64,000 nucleotides of DNA from Floccularia luteovirens (lineage: Eukaryota > Basidiomycota > Agaricomycetes > Agaricales > Squamanitaceae). The notes under the pieces were generated by a model. That model searched no databases, had not been told where the DNA came from, and was given only the letters and a program-made list of their open reading frames with translations. A program made the position numbers and the translations under genes. The DNA lies in assembly GCA_009739215.1 (NCBI GenBank), contig VSJF01000005.1, forward strand, positions 1,922,001 through 1,986,000. Reading direction: 5' to 3'. Positions 47,394 to 59,605 of this stretch are shown here, piece after piece (the first letter of the stretch is position 1; each line of letters starts with the position of its first letter).

Positions 47394-47681
47394 CGTCCCG
47401 ACTGAAGGGCAGAGGGTATACCTCGACAAGAAAATTTTAGTGAAGCAGGAAAATATTTCTGCAGGAAGGTGAGCAAGTGTCGAGTAGACTGCATACTTGC
47501 GTAAACATTGCTTGGACAACGTACATGGATTATAAAGTGAACGGTCTCTTGTAGTAACGAACGTATATCTTCAAGTTGGAGGATAACCCTCGAAGCTTGA
47601 GCCTTTGGAGTTTAAATACTGCACGGCGTGTCCATGTATGGATCTAAACATTGGTACAGCATGTATGTCGCATTGCCACGT

Positions 47682-48250
47682 TCAACTCAGAAAGTTTACC
47701 ACGCTCTGGCACCTCCATTTCGAAGAACAATCGGTCCGATGCAGTGAGTTTTGAGCTGTGATCAAGCGGGCAAAGATAGAGGGTACATATGGGTTTGAGG
47801 CAAAATGATTGACAGGTACAGCATCTAGAACAACGAATTCGGGTTCATCTGGGTCGAAATTCCAAACTTTCTGCCAAGGGATTGTAATGAGAAGCAGTGC
47901 AAGAACAGGAGACAAATTGATCATTAATAAGAATCGTACTTTGGTAGGCGGGGCTCCACGAGTTCCAGCATCATCAATTATAGCTTTCAGTAGTCTCAGG
48001 ACAAAAGCGCCCTTGGTCGGATGCTTTACATTCACCTATCTCGTCCGGACACGGCTGTTGCGAGTACAACTTTTGGGTAGACCGAGATTTGGCAATGATT
48101 CTAAAACTACTAGAATCTGATTTGGACACTTCCATATATATGTAGTACAACAAGGTACAATATGCTGACCGGACAGCCTGCGAACAGCTTTCTCGATCAG
48201 TTAAAATTGATAAGCAGTGAGGCGACGTACATTTAAAAGAAGTCGGTTGT
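47682..48250 (-). pseudogene. Remnant of P-loop GTPase family, copy 6
   Basis: Minus-strand pieces in shifting frames match the 3' half of the family (PKVVLATAVSGRD corresponds to PKTVLATTMSDE). A following open frame reads PEFVVLDAVPVNHFASNPYV, which is not found in the intact members. No P-loop or start codon is present. A sister remnant lies at 51200-51720 with parallel sequence (GATTGACAGGTACAGCATC in both). Confidence 0.6.
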
Positions 48251-48620
48251 TTACATCTCGGGAGAAGCTTTGTCTTATGACTTATATGCAAATTGCTTGA
48301 AGCTTAAAGATCAGAATGTTCTCGGTATCGCATGTTCGTTGCTTTGGTATCCAAGGGTCCCGCACAGGAATATGTCACAGCAAAGTTGCTTTATAGCAAT
48401 TCCATAGTCTACACCGCGATGAACACTGCTACCACATTGTGCTTAGTCAAATTATCCCATACAGGTCAACATCATGCAAAGTTAGCACTTGTTTTCCCCA
48501 CATTGATATATGTATGGCATGCGTTGTATACTTGTAAGAGTCGAACGGGTGAGCAAACTTGAGAGGTAGCAGCGATTCACACACTGATCACTGGACATTA
48601 TTCCTGCTATCAGATACAAA

Positions 48621-49060
48621 TTAGCACGGGTGAATGGAACAAGTCAATAGAATTAAGTAGGGGAATGATACTTCTCTGCTCTGGGCCGGTTCTGCATTTC
48701 CCGAAAAAATGTTCTTCTCATCATACCCGGGCGTATTGAATAGTATAATATCACGGGTGTTATCCTGGTGGCGACAGCGATAAACCTGCACACGCTTTGT
48801 GCATAACTTGAAATCAGTTGGAGTGATAACCCCAATATCTTGTCCAATCATACTCCTGATAAACCGAGGTTGAATAACATGAGGCAATAGAGCTGAGGTC
48901 AGGCAATAGTGGTACGCACCTGAGCCAGACGGACCCAATACTCCTGTTGAATATGAGTTGATTAATTGAAACTGACCCTCAAATTTACTCGCAAGATGAT
49001 CAAATCATCTTTTCCGCCCCCTAATATTATTCCCAGACACTTGGTCAATGTCTGCAGGAG
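48621..49060 (-). pseudogene. 5' fragment of P-loop GTPase family, copy 7
   Basis: The position of the start codon reads GTG, and the P-loop exon ends at GPSGSG, missing the GKS-coding bases before its donor. Exon 3 remains open (YRCRHQDNTRDIILFNTPGY) with an Asp to Asn change in the G3 motif (DTPG to NTPG). The copy stops at the third intron; the last exon is absent. The shared promoter block continues upstream to about 49330. Confidence 0.75.
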
Positions 49061-50001
49061 CAACGTTAGTCCGTTCTGTTTGGAAGGATATAGAATATCT
49101 CGCTGCATGAGGGCTAAGTGTACATGTTTCTATCGTATGGAACTGGCATATAGTCAGTGCACACCCCCGGGAAAATAGTGCAGTAGACCACTTACACAGA
49201 AATAAACAAACTCTCAATTGTTGACATCCTCGTAAGATTACTCGTTGTCTTAAACACAGATTGACCTAGATTGTTTCCGTTATTGAAACGTTGCCAATGG
49301 ATGTTCACCGCGTTGTTTTGCATGGATTGTTAGTTAGTACAAGTACCAATGCCTGTCGTAGAGAGTTTGCATGACACCTTCACCTCCTGTGTGCGGTGTT
49401 TTTGTGGCATTGTGCGCCACTGTGAACAGGGCCAAGAATTCTAGGGATGATACTGTGATTAGCGCTAGCCACATTTAGTTCCATTGGTGCACTGATCATG
49501 ATAGGTCCTCGCGGGATGATTGTTTATTATTATTGATAGCAATTCGAGAAAAGTCAACTTCCCAGATCATGCAAAATAAGTAATGCGAACGGTTCACACT
49601 CATACGGTCAAGCTCGCTGCTCAAACACCAAGCTCTCAAGTAGGCTTGCGAGGCGAAGCGCTACACTGGTAATGCACATCGATCAACGTTTCAATATCAA
49701 TTTTCATTCAAAACATTCCATTTCATATCACATGACCTCACGATCGCGCGCACATGTTTTCCTTGTGACTTGAGCTTGAAGTACTTGAGTATACATACAC
49801 ACGAATATTAGAATGCACAATTGACAGTTGCATCTCCCTCTCAGTAATGATACAAATATTTCATGTATTATAAAACATGGAAAATTAGAAGACAAATCAC
49901 ACTACACATATTTCATCTCCCCTACTCCCTTTTGAAAGCATCCCCACTGTTAGACTGACGGAGTATCTCAGCGGACCTTCTGACCCTCATTTGAACCTCT
50001 A

Positions 50002-50890
50002 TTATATAGATTTCCGGCCGAAAATAGTTTCCCAGCCTAGTTTAGGCGTCTGTGCTGGTTCATCCCGATTCATTTCTGGCTCAAAACTTATTTTCCTCCC
50101 TTCGATTACAACATGTCCATTGTTGGGCGTAAATTTGTTGATTACCTCCCAAGGTGAGCTTGAGTCAACCCGACAAATTTTGGCACCGTTTCTGCGTGAC
50201 CGCTCCAAAAACATCTTGTTAAGTTTTTCTTCCTTTTTCAAGATATCTTCTTCCGAGCCTTCTTCGTCCAACATGGTTGTTGCGAGTACGGTTTTTGTAA
50301 AGACTCCAATCTCACAGCTACGCTCGAATGGATTGACAAGGATGCTGGACACTACGATCCACCTCGTTTGATATGCGATAAAGGTGTAATATTCCTGAGA
50401 ACTGGACCTTCTTCCTGTTATCAGACACAAATGGGCACGTATGAATGGAACAGGTCAATAAAATCGAGCAGAAGAGTACTTCTCTGCCATGAGCCAGTTC
50501 TGGATTTCCGAAAAAATGTCTTTCTCATCATCATCATACCCGGGCGTATCGATTAGTACAACATCACGAGTGTTATCCGGGTGGCGACAGCGATATGCCT
50601 GCACGCAGTTTTGTGCATGGCCAGAGATCAGCTTTTAGCGCTGACTTCAACATTTTTTCCAGTTACACTCTTGATAAGACTGAGGTTGAACAACATGAGG
50701 GAGTTGAGCTGAGACCAGGAGATAGAGATACGCACGGTACTCTTTCCCGAACCAGTAGGACCTATCACTCTTATAATACATAGACTAAGCTCACTGAAGA
50801 CACACCACCCGAATAAACACTTACAAAATGATTCATATCTTTTTTATAGACAGAACCAGTCAGTTTGACACGTTGATTTCCGAGTGGCAT
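50002..50890 (-). pseudogene. P-loop GTPase family copy 8, mosaic of two subfamilies
   Basis: The 5' end resembles copy 5 (MPLGNQRVKLTGSVYKKD, Walker A VIGPTGSGKST, upstream TTGGAGTTTAAATAC). The 3' half and 3' flank resemble copy 4 (SCEIGVFTKTVLATTML, VVIEGRKISFEPEMNRDEPA). Exon 1 carries an indel near the donor, exon 3 starts with an extra base (TCTTATCAAG for TTTATCAAG) and has further single-base insertions, so no full frame exists. DTPG with an Ile before it (LIDTPGYDDDEKD) is still readable. Confidence 0.75.
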
Positions 50891-51199
50891 CGTCCCGATT
50901 GAAGGAGCAGAGGGTATACCTCGACGAGAAGATTTCTAGTGAAGCAGGGTAATACTTCTGCAGAAATGGGGGACAAGTGTTAGTAGAATCATATTTGCGT
51001 AATCATTACATTATTTGAACAACGTACATGGTTTATAGTATGAATAGCCTCTTGTAGCAAGCGAATGTAGATGGTGGAAGTTGATCGATAACCTTGAAGC
51101 TGGAAGGTTTGGAGTTTAAATACAGCATGATCCTGTTACAATATGCATATGTATGGGAATCTAAACAGTTAAACTATTGTCACAACATACTATGTGTCG

Positions 51200-51720
51200 C
51201 ATTGCCACTTACAATTTGTCAAGCACTCAAGTTCACGAGCACATTCAACCCAGAAAGTTCCTCATATCCCTGCATCTGGCACTTCCTATTCCAGAAAACA
51301 ATCACTCGGATGCAGTGCCAATGGGTTGTGAGCTGTGATCGAGCGGGAAAAGATAGAGGGTACTTGTAGCTTTGAGGCAAAGTGATTGACAGGTACAGCA
51401 TCCAGCATCTAGAAGCGACGAATCCAAGTGAAAATTTCCAACGTCATTAATCACTTCCAATATTCTCGAAGCAATCAATCTTGATCGGATGCTTCACTCC
51501 CTCCTACCTCGTCCGACACGGTTGTTGCAAATATAACTTTCTGGCAGGCTGGGATTTGGTAATGATTCTGGAATGACCAGTTCGAACACTTCCATATATC
51601 ATGTTGATACCACAAGGTATTTACAATGCACTGACCGGACAGCCTGCGGACAGCTTTCGCGAATCGCGATCAGTTCTATATTTAACCCTGTTAAGCAGTA
51701 AGACGTACGACATATAATTG
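51200..51720 (-). pseudogene. Remnant of P-loop GTPase family, copy 9
   Basis: This parallels copy 6 along most of its length but is more decayed. ACAACCGTGTCGGACGAGG corresponds to the ATTMSDE segment, and GCCTGTCCGG.. matches the block preceding it. No ORF of useful length survives. With copy 8 it repeats the order seen in copies 5 and 6. Confidence 0.55.
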
Positions 51721-52209
51721 CTATAAACCAAATTCGATTGTTAGGTGCAATAAACTTACATCTCGAGACCCTTTGCGCTTATACTGGTATGCAACTTGAA
51801 GCTTTGATGACCAAAACCGTTCTGTCACGTGGGTATGAGGAAGGCACAGGAATATGCCCCGTGACTGCATGATCAGTGCATTTCCATCGATATCTAGACT
51901 ATACTGCCATGAAACACTGCAACACAGTCGGTCAAATTAATTCCAAGCAGGTCAACCTCATGTAAAGCTAGCACTTGCTTTTTCCATCTTGATATATGTA
52001 TGGCATGCGTAGTTCTTCTGGGGTCGTACATTGGGCACTTGTGATTGTCAAGCAAGTGGTTAAATTTTGAGTGGTAGCTGTGATTCATATATGATACTTA
52101 TGAAGGCACGTTTTCAGCAGCGTATGTGATTCTGTTCGAGATACAAAAATTACTGTTCAGGGGCGATATACTAAGAATACTAAGGGCTATGAGATCCTTG
52201 CCGCTTTGA
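51721..52209. other. Intergenic stretch after the GTPase cluster
   Basis: About 490 bases. The first part (51780-52080) resembles 48290-48580 (ATGCAA..TTGAAGCTT, GGCACAGGAATATG, ATATATGTATGGCATGCGT), so the tandem duplication includes this flank. No gene. Confidence 0.45.
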
Positions 52210-55200
52210 CTAGGCACTACTTGTTGACTTGGAACCATCAGAGGGTTGCCCACTGGCTGGAGCACCCGCCGGGTGTTGGGCGCCACTTGAAGGTTGTGAT
52301 AATGTCGAGTCGTAGTCCACAGTCAGAGACCAAGAAGTCGTCTGGAAGATCAGTCGGCATAGCTTGTGTTTCGTCGTTGTCGGTCAGTTGTAGGTAATAT
52401 CCAAGGATCTTAATATATCGGTAAGTTCGTTGACCCGTACCAAGGAACAATGAAACTTACTTGTGGTCCAGGAATACGGATAATAATGCCATCAGAAGCC
52501 GATGTGAAGTTATAAGACATATCGGAAGATGTGCTAGTTTCCGCCGAACTTATTGAAAAACATAGTATTCCCCGCGATTTGGCTAGTGTTTGTTCCATGT
52601 TGGCTGCGGAAGAACTCATCTGCGTAGAAGTCATAGCGATCTTGATTGTGATATCCTGAAGAATTGGTACGAGATTAGCAATCGCTTCATCACACATTAT
52701 TGCTCAGAAGAACAACCAACCTTACAGATAATGAATCCAACTGGGAAAGCGGGTAGCAGGCCTTTGTTGACCGCATCCCAAGGACTTTGTCCACCAGCCT
52801 TTAACTCGTCTAATGTTGTGATTCCAGCAGGCCACTTTGACCAAGAGACCCGTTCATCGATGTGATAAAATCCTGCTGATTGCTTAAAGAATTGTGGTTG
52901 GAACCATCCCGCACGATCAACGGTGACCAACGTCGCACGGAAGCCAATCTGCACGTTGAGCGAGAAATCGCTGTTTTCACTGTTGGAATTGTCCGGTCGA
53001 TGAAGACGATTCTGAATGTGAGTTATACAAGAACAATCCAATATCAGTCTTAGATGTTTTTCCAGTGCTGGAGCTACTCTCGGTGGAAAATTGGGTTGTC
53101 AAAGTGTGATTCATGATAATTTCTTGCCATCTGCTACCGCCAGCGGACTGGTTTGTCGGTGGGAGGATGGGAACATCGTTAATTGACCCTGGTGTCGTTG
53201 GAGCAGGTGTTACACCCCCACTGGGCGTTGTACGCAAAGCCTGTCGCCGTGCGGTTAACTCGTCCAAGTCGCGAGTGAGTGAATTGATGTCTAGCGTGAT
53301 CTGAGTCTTTTGATTCTCGGTATCAAGTCGCAAGTGCAAGGGCTTTCTGTGAGAGGAGCGATGAATAAGCTCTTGATGCTTGGGTTACTGCCTGTTGTGC
53401 CTCAGAAAGCTTTCCCATGGCATCTTCGATACCCGTATATGACGATTCTGCTATATTGTAAGTTGTGGTCAGGGCTTGGAATTCAGTCATGAGGAAGCTC
53501 CCAGCAGAATTGATGCAACCCTTGGCAAGGGAGATGACTTCATTGGAGTAGGTTGTCGACAATGTCGATTGTGCATCATCGTACCTGCTCTGAGCTGCGT
53601 CCAATTGTGCTTGTAACGCGGTCATGTCTATCTTTGGATTGAGTTGCAGTGAAGCAAGTTTGCTGTTGAGTACATCGAGCTGTTTCGACTTGGCGTCAAT
53701 TTGCTGGTCGATGAGTGCAGGATCGGAAGTGAGATCCTCCAAAGTGAATGAGGTGGATAGACCTTGGAACCAGTCGATGGGCTGCATCTGCACGGGATAT
53801 ACAGTCAAACTGCCATCAAGGGAACTTACGGCAGCCTCGCGTAGAGCATCCTTGGCATCTTGCAGGAATTCCGCGGGACTCTTGATGTCCATGTATCCGA
53901 GATATTGTCTGATCGTATGTGAATATCCACGCACTACAGCATCTGCATATTTCGAAGCAAGCTGTGCCTCACGAATGGCAGTAATGTGTGCTAGTTTTCG
54001 TGTAACATCATTGAGGGTATCAGGCGTGGCGCTCTTGATCATTTCATCTCGTTCAAGCTCCCATGCTTGTTTGGCGGAGAGGTATTCTTGCATTAATGCC
54101 TCCGCGAGCTCCATTCGGTTGACAGTATCGTCGTCGAGTTTATTTGCAACAGAAAATGAGGGTTGATCGGGAGGTGCTGTGCTAGTAGAAGCACCTGGGA
54201 TTGATATCTGCTGGTGCAGGAGATGAAGCAGAAGCACCAGATTGCTGTGCTACTAATCAAGTCCTTCACCCAGCCTGATGTTGGAACCGGCTTCAGCAGC
54301 CATTGTCGGATTTGATCCTGTTGTTTCGACAGAGGCGAGGATTGGAAGGCCGGTATGAGATTATTTCAAACACTGCTCGTACACAATCGACAGATTGATA
54401 CCATTTGGAGCCCCTACAACCGTACCCACGTTGTAGAGCTAGGTCCACGAGTCTGAATTCACTCTCATTCACAACGGTAGGTTTGACAAATTGTCCGTAG
54501 ATACCGGCGGCAGTCGTGTCCCACGCGTATTGCTCCTGTGCTAAGAACCGTCCAGGAAACTGAAGTGAGAAAATTTGTCCAGTAGTTGGTGAGAATACAT
54601 CATTCATCTTTGCTAGGAGGATGTCGAGGAAACTTCTAGATGTCACATCCGAGTCATCAGTCCCTGGCGGACCACTGATATCATGGGAAGCATCTGGTAT
54701 GGGTGGATTCAGAACCTTGAGAGTTTGTGGGTGAGAGTTGGCGTATAGTGCTAAAGCGCCCTGTATGTTGATCCGCAGCGCATTAATAGCACTTTCAAAG
54801 CTCGCGGGATTCGAAGATTGTGCAAAAGTGGAAGTCCATTGGCTTTTCAGAGTGTTGAGTTCCATAGAGTCGGTGCTGAGCCCTAAGCTAACTAAATCAT
54901 TCACAAACTCAGTGGCAGTTATACCGTCCGCGCTTGCTGGTTTGGGATAAAGGATCTGTAGACTTGAAATTAGCTGTCATACGATAGTATGCCGCAACGG
55001 TGATAACATACCCCGAGAAGAGCAAGGTCTTGCTCAGAAGGTTGAACATTACAAGTCGCACTATCCCAAGTGAGCAAATTGCTGAATAGATCCCAAATTG
55101 GTAGGCCATAGAACAGTCCGCTGTATAGCATAATCGATTTTGGATCAAATGAGGCGTCGAGGGAATATGTATTAGTGGCACTTGACCATACGAATGAATC

Positions 55201-56969
55201 CATGGGTGGCGCGTGCTGGTGTGTTACCCCAACTGCGTGTCCGATTTCATGGTATAGGGTATTACTCTCCCGGTTCAAGTCCATCTGCTTAGTAGGAGCG
55301 ACTTTTCCGAAAACAACGTCATTGAAAAATAAAGTAGTTTGCGAGAAACCACCCTGCGAGGAAATACTTTTCACAGTTCCCGTGTAGTTGACGCTGTCGG
55401 TACCGATTCTACTCCAAGAGGTCATATTCGCATTTATACCAAAACTTATCCGAATTGATGCTTTGGTGGTTCCATTAGGTGGGATTTCGGTGAAGGTAAG
55501 GTTTGTCCGTGCTCCGTATAGCTTGAAAGCATCAGCAAACTCTTTGTTTGCGATAGTCGGTGGCCTCGGAGAGTACATTAAGAGTCGGATAGGGAATAGT
55601 TTCTCCTGCCGGGAGAGTTACATTCAAGAATGTGTATGTGACGGTACTGCCAGGAGTCCATAGGTTTGTTCCATTATACGTAGCGCTTGAATCGCCTGCA
55701 GGAGCAGGGCTTGGAGGTGCATCACACCAACTTGGTAGGAACTCATCGGGACTAACATCGCCCTGTAGGACTGCGGGATCTACGGCATGATCAGGGTCGT
55801 CTCCAAGCTCAGCTAGGGTCTTTGCGACGTCGTCTGCTCGTGCAATGGCAGTAAAAAGGGTAAATGCTTCTCGCATTCCTTTCCAATCTTTCTTGTTATA
55901 TGCGTCGAGAATGTTTTGTCTTGCATCGTCAGTCACCTGGACCACGTCCAATGCATGATCTACAGTCCATGTCTTATCCACAGGACTTGCTCCTCCCCAA
56001 TAAGGGTAATTCAAGAACATAAAAGCTTTATCGACATCAGATAGAGCGTTATTGGGCGGGATGTCAATGCCTTCTTCATTCATGCTTGCAGGCATGAAGT
56101 ACCTGGTGAAAGAAAGTTCAAACTTTTTTATCGGTATTGTCATTGGATACTGACATCATCACAGATTTGATGTCCAAAGCTGAGAAATTGCTGACGTTGT
56201 CCAGATCGTAAACATCAAGAATTTGTCGACGGACATCGTCTGCTGTCCAACCCTTTTGCGTATATGTATAATAGTCAATCACATCTATGTCAAATCTCAA
56301 TATATGCTCCGCTATATAAATGATCTGTACGTACTGGCCTGGTTCAGTTTAATTTTTCCCCCTCTGGCAGGAGATTGGTGTTCGTGCAAGAGACCCAGAG
56401 TATGACCGAATTCGTGGAGAATGACGCCGATGTCATCAGAAGTAGTAGTCGATCCTGTTCCGACCCACCCAAAGTTCAATGTCGCCTGTCCTTGTGCAAT
56501 GTTCTGTGTTTGTTTCCCGACATATGACCACGAACCTCCTGAGGAATTGAAGGTGATGCGTATGTTTGCTTTGTTAACATCGTTGGAAGCTGATACAAGC
56601 TTGAATGTTACATTGGCGTACTTGACCCACTCTGAAATGACTGTGTTGACCTTGTTGCGCTGAATGGATGTGCCAGGCGATGAGCTTAGATATCCATAGG
56701 TCAAAACCTAAATATTATTAAATGAGGATGAATATGTGCGAAGTTGTAAAGGGATTTACGACGCCGTTATCCCACATATTATCTGCATTCGTCAGGACTG
56801 CATCTGCAATTCCGTTGGCTTGAGGGGTTTCTGTGGTCGCGCTTTGTGGATCTACAGTAGCACATGCATTTTGGAACCATGATCGAGCGGTTCCACTCCT
56901 TACAGGGGCTGTGGTACTCGTCATATCAATAACGTAGAGTGTCGTAGAAGTGAGTATTATGGTGGGCAT
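52210..56969 (-). CDS. Large protein with two zincin metalloprotease domains and helical/beta-rich extensions; frame disrupted
   Basis: Read on the minus strand, the N-terminal part has an astacin-like zincin with HEFGHTLGLLHEH (56416-56378) and a Met-turn SVMMYFMPASMN. A second zincin follows with HEIGHAVGVTHQH (55251-55213) and SIMLYSG. Then come an all-helical region (RMELAEALMQEYLSAKQAWE, DVLNSKLASLQLNPK) and a beta-rich part (VDRAGWFQPQFFKQSAGFYH). The end is a Ser/Pro/Ala tail with TAG at 52212-52210. No signal peptide is obvious, so secretion is uncertain; a better start may be ATG 56924. The frame must shift near 55545, 54435 and 54361. The first could be a 37-base intron; the others look like single-base insertions. 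Function is likely proteolytic; the fused regions are unknown to me. Confidence 0.62.
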
Positions 56970-57880
56970 TAGGTTATGATAGCTAATGTATATGTATTCT
57001 GCCCATGGCTGTCAATTTCTCCATTTCTGGATTATGGCGGGAACATCGGAAAACGCAAGTTCGAAGATAGAGATAAATATTCCAGCGGTCAGTGAGCACG
57101 GTTTCTTAGCTGAGCGTCCCCGCACTGTCAACGTCAGACCGGAATCTGTAATGCATACAGATAACATAAGGTAAGGTCTCCGATAGAAAAGGATTCGGAT
57201 CAATGGAGAGAATAAATTTATCTCACATGTATAAGAACCAAAAATGGTTTATTGATGGGTCCCTGGCCATTTGCTGCGAACCTCAAAAACAAGGTCAGTT
57301 GTTGTCCGAAATTGAAGTGCGGTAGTAAGGCGCACCCGATTAATGTCGAGTGGTTAGCGTGCCGGTACCTTAATAGTTACATAGTTGCAACGAAACAAAG
57401 AAGGTCTTTCGAATCTGATGTTCTGACATCAATGTCAGCATTTGTAACACTTTTCAAGACGCTTGAGGTCTTGAGAAGTTAGAACACAAAGACCTCCCAT
57501 GTAATCCATGGTGGCCCATCTTTGACAACATGAAAGAAAAGTAATGTTTCAAAGTTAAGGAGGGTACCTGTTCCCTTCAAACTCAATAGTGACCGAAAGC
57601 ACTGGAATCTGTTTTTAAATTTTATGGAGTCATACCCGCGATGCATGGGAAGAATGCGTTGGGAATCAAGGTAATAACGCCCCAGTCTTCACAGGGCTTG
57701 AGTGCTAAAACGATTTCGATATGAAAAGAGGAGAATTCTGGACTTCGTTGCTGGTATTGCTGGAAAACGCTGAATCCAAAATGAGTATACAACCGGAAAG
57801 GTTTTCCGAAGAGTGTTTTCACTGCGCGTGTTTTTGAGCCAACCACATACAGTACATGCCATATAATATATCCACTACGA
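56970..57880. other. Intergenic stretch between two minus-strand genes
   Basis: About 900 bases. ORF 57622-57912 (minus) runs past the stop of the mannosyltransferase in another frame and has no motif. No RNA gene was recognised. Confidence 0.4.
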
Positions 57881-59605
57881 TCACAGGACCATACTGCGAT
57901 CATGTCTGACACGTACTGCGTCAGGTATTGTTGATTTGTTCGGCATTGCTTCCCAAATTGGATCTACATCAGGACCGTCCAGGTCTCCAGCACCATCCCA
58001 TCCCCAACACCATACTAAAATTATTGTTAGAATATTGAATAATTCTTGCAAAGACTACGGCAATTCACCATGACTGGGACCCGCAATGAAATCTAAGGGC
58101 TCGCTTTCCTCTTCAGTAAACAGCCGATCATGTGGGCCAAACCAGGATCGATCTTGAGGATCTGTGCGAGGATCGTCAGGTAAGCCACCCAATCTGGTAT
58201 ACCCTCGAATTGCAGTCAGATTTCTTCGAGTCGGGTGGATAATGTCAAATACTTTCTGTATATCCGCTTAGTGACATGAAATAAGTTAAAGGGCAATAAA
58301 GCACTCACGCTATCATAAGCCAACTTGACCCGCGGTACCATCATAATTCTACCAAAGCCTGCCTCCCAGTAATCGTTGCAGATCAAACTGCACTCACTAG
58401 CACTACACTCTCCGTCAATAATCCTGGCCATGCGGAAACGCACATGAGGCGGGGTGTAGAATGGTGCCGGATCGAGCACAGCGATTCCGTTCCAACACGA
58501 TTGTACTTGGACAGGCAGATGGCGTTGGAATCTTTGTGACGAGTGAGTATGGTGGAAAATTCGTTCAAAAGGCGCATTTTCGAGTGCTGTTCCGTTGATA
58601 TCTCTAGCCACCCAGTTGTCATAGAAAACGGGGGAAGAAATCTCCTCATGATACATGTAGTCCGCTGCACAGGTGATTCCAGCATTGTTCCTTCGACTCT
58701 GCCAGATAAGTTCTAAAAGATCATCGACGCAAGGGAGAATATCATTCATGAATATGATGGTGTCGAAATATTCTCCCTCATTATCACGTAATTCATGCAA
58801 GGGCACAAACGCAGAATTTCGTACTTCGGCGAGATACTCTATACGATGGTTAAACGCACCACGAGTGCGCAGTGAGGTGCGAATCATGACACGCATTCCA
58901 ACACTTCGGGTGAGGGCATCGAATATACGTAGCAGCGCTTTTGTCTGGTCTGAAGAACCGTTTTCATAGATGGACACAAAGACGTTGTGGTAGCCAAGAA
59001 TAGCAGCTACTCGAAAGAGGGTTGCAAAGAGATCCGGAATTACGTCGAAAGAATTGTATAAATTGATGGCAAAGAAGTATTTATGTTCGCTAGGCATGAT
59101 ATCGCGTCGAGGGCTTGTTGTATGATCTTCTTCGTTAGAGAAGAAAGTCGGGAACCACGAGCTTCTAGCGGGAGGACTATGCCCAATGAGGGGTGCATAA
59201 CGTTCCAAGGCTTGTTGAGCATATAAAGGCTGCGAATTGCGCGTGCACTCCTTGGTATAATGAGGGGAAAGGGTAGTTAACAAGTTAAGTACTCGCTGTC
59301 TTTGATCGAGAGTTGGTAGTTGAATCGGTTGTCGACTTTGTTGGTGTGACTTGAGGGGTACATGACCACTTCGCCAAATTGGTGATGGAGACTGTATTCA
59401 GGGATGTAGTCATCATTATACACACGGAACCAAAATTAAACGAGATTTCTGAGAGCTGTTCGTTGGTTCATTGAGAATGAGAACTCACATTTGTCCATGG
59501 TAAAACTCTTGCAAAAAGGAAACCAAAGAGAATTCCAATGGCCAATGCGACCGGTGTAGGAATCCGTCGAAGTTGGTTTGCAATAGTAGGTTGCTGCTTC
59601 TGCAT
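57881..59605 (-). CDS. CMT1: Alpha-1,3-mannosyltransferase CMT1-like (GT69), type II membrane protein
   Basis: The N-terminus has a short cytosolic part and one signal anchor (PTPVALAIGILFGFLFARVL), then a Gln/Pro-rich stem. The catalytic domain reads YFFAINLYNSFDVIPDLFAT, HNVFVSIYENGSSDQTKALL, RIEYLAEVRNSAFVPLHEL, IIFMNDILPCVDDLLELI, ITCAADYMYHEEISSPVFYD and IDGECSASECSLICNDYW. The end is SHVWCWGWDGAGDLDGPDVD and RVRHDRSMVL, with TGA at 57883-57881. This matches the fungal CMT1/Cap59-type GT69 family, Golgi enzymes that transfer mannose to mannan-type glycans. The MND motif replaces a DxD. A possible extra upstream exon (to about 59938) would add residues in frame, but it has no ATG, so 59605 is taken as start. 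Confidence 0.85.

Noticed and set aside
57622..57912. Minus-strand ORF downstream of the mannosyltransferase
   Set aside because: It is a shifted-frame extension overlapping the true stop and shows no family features.
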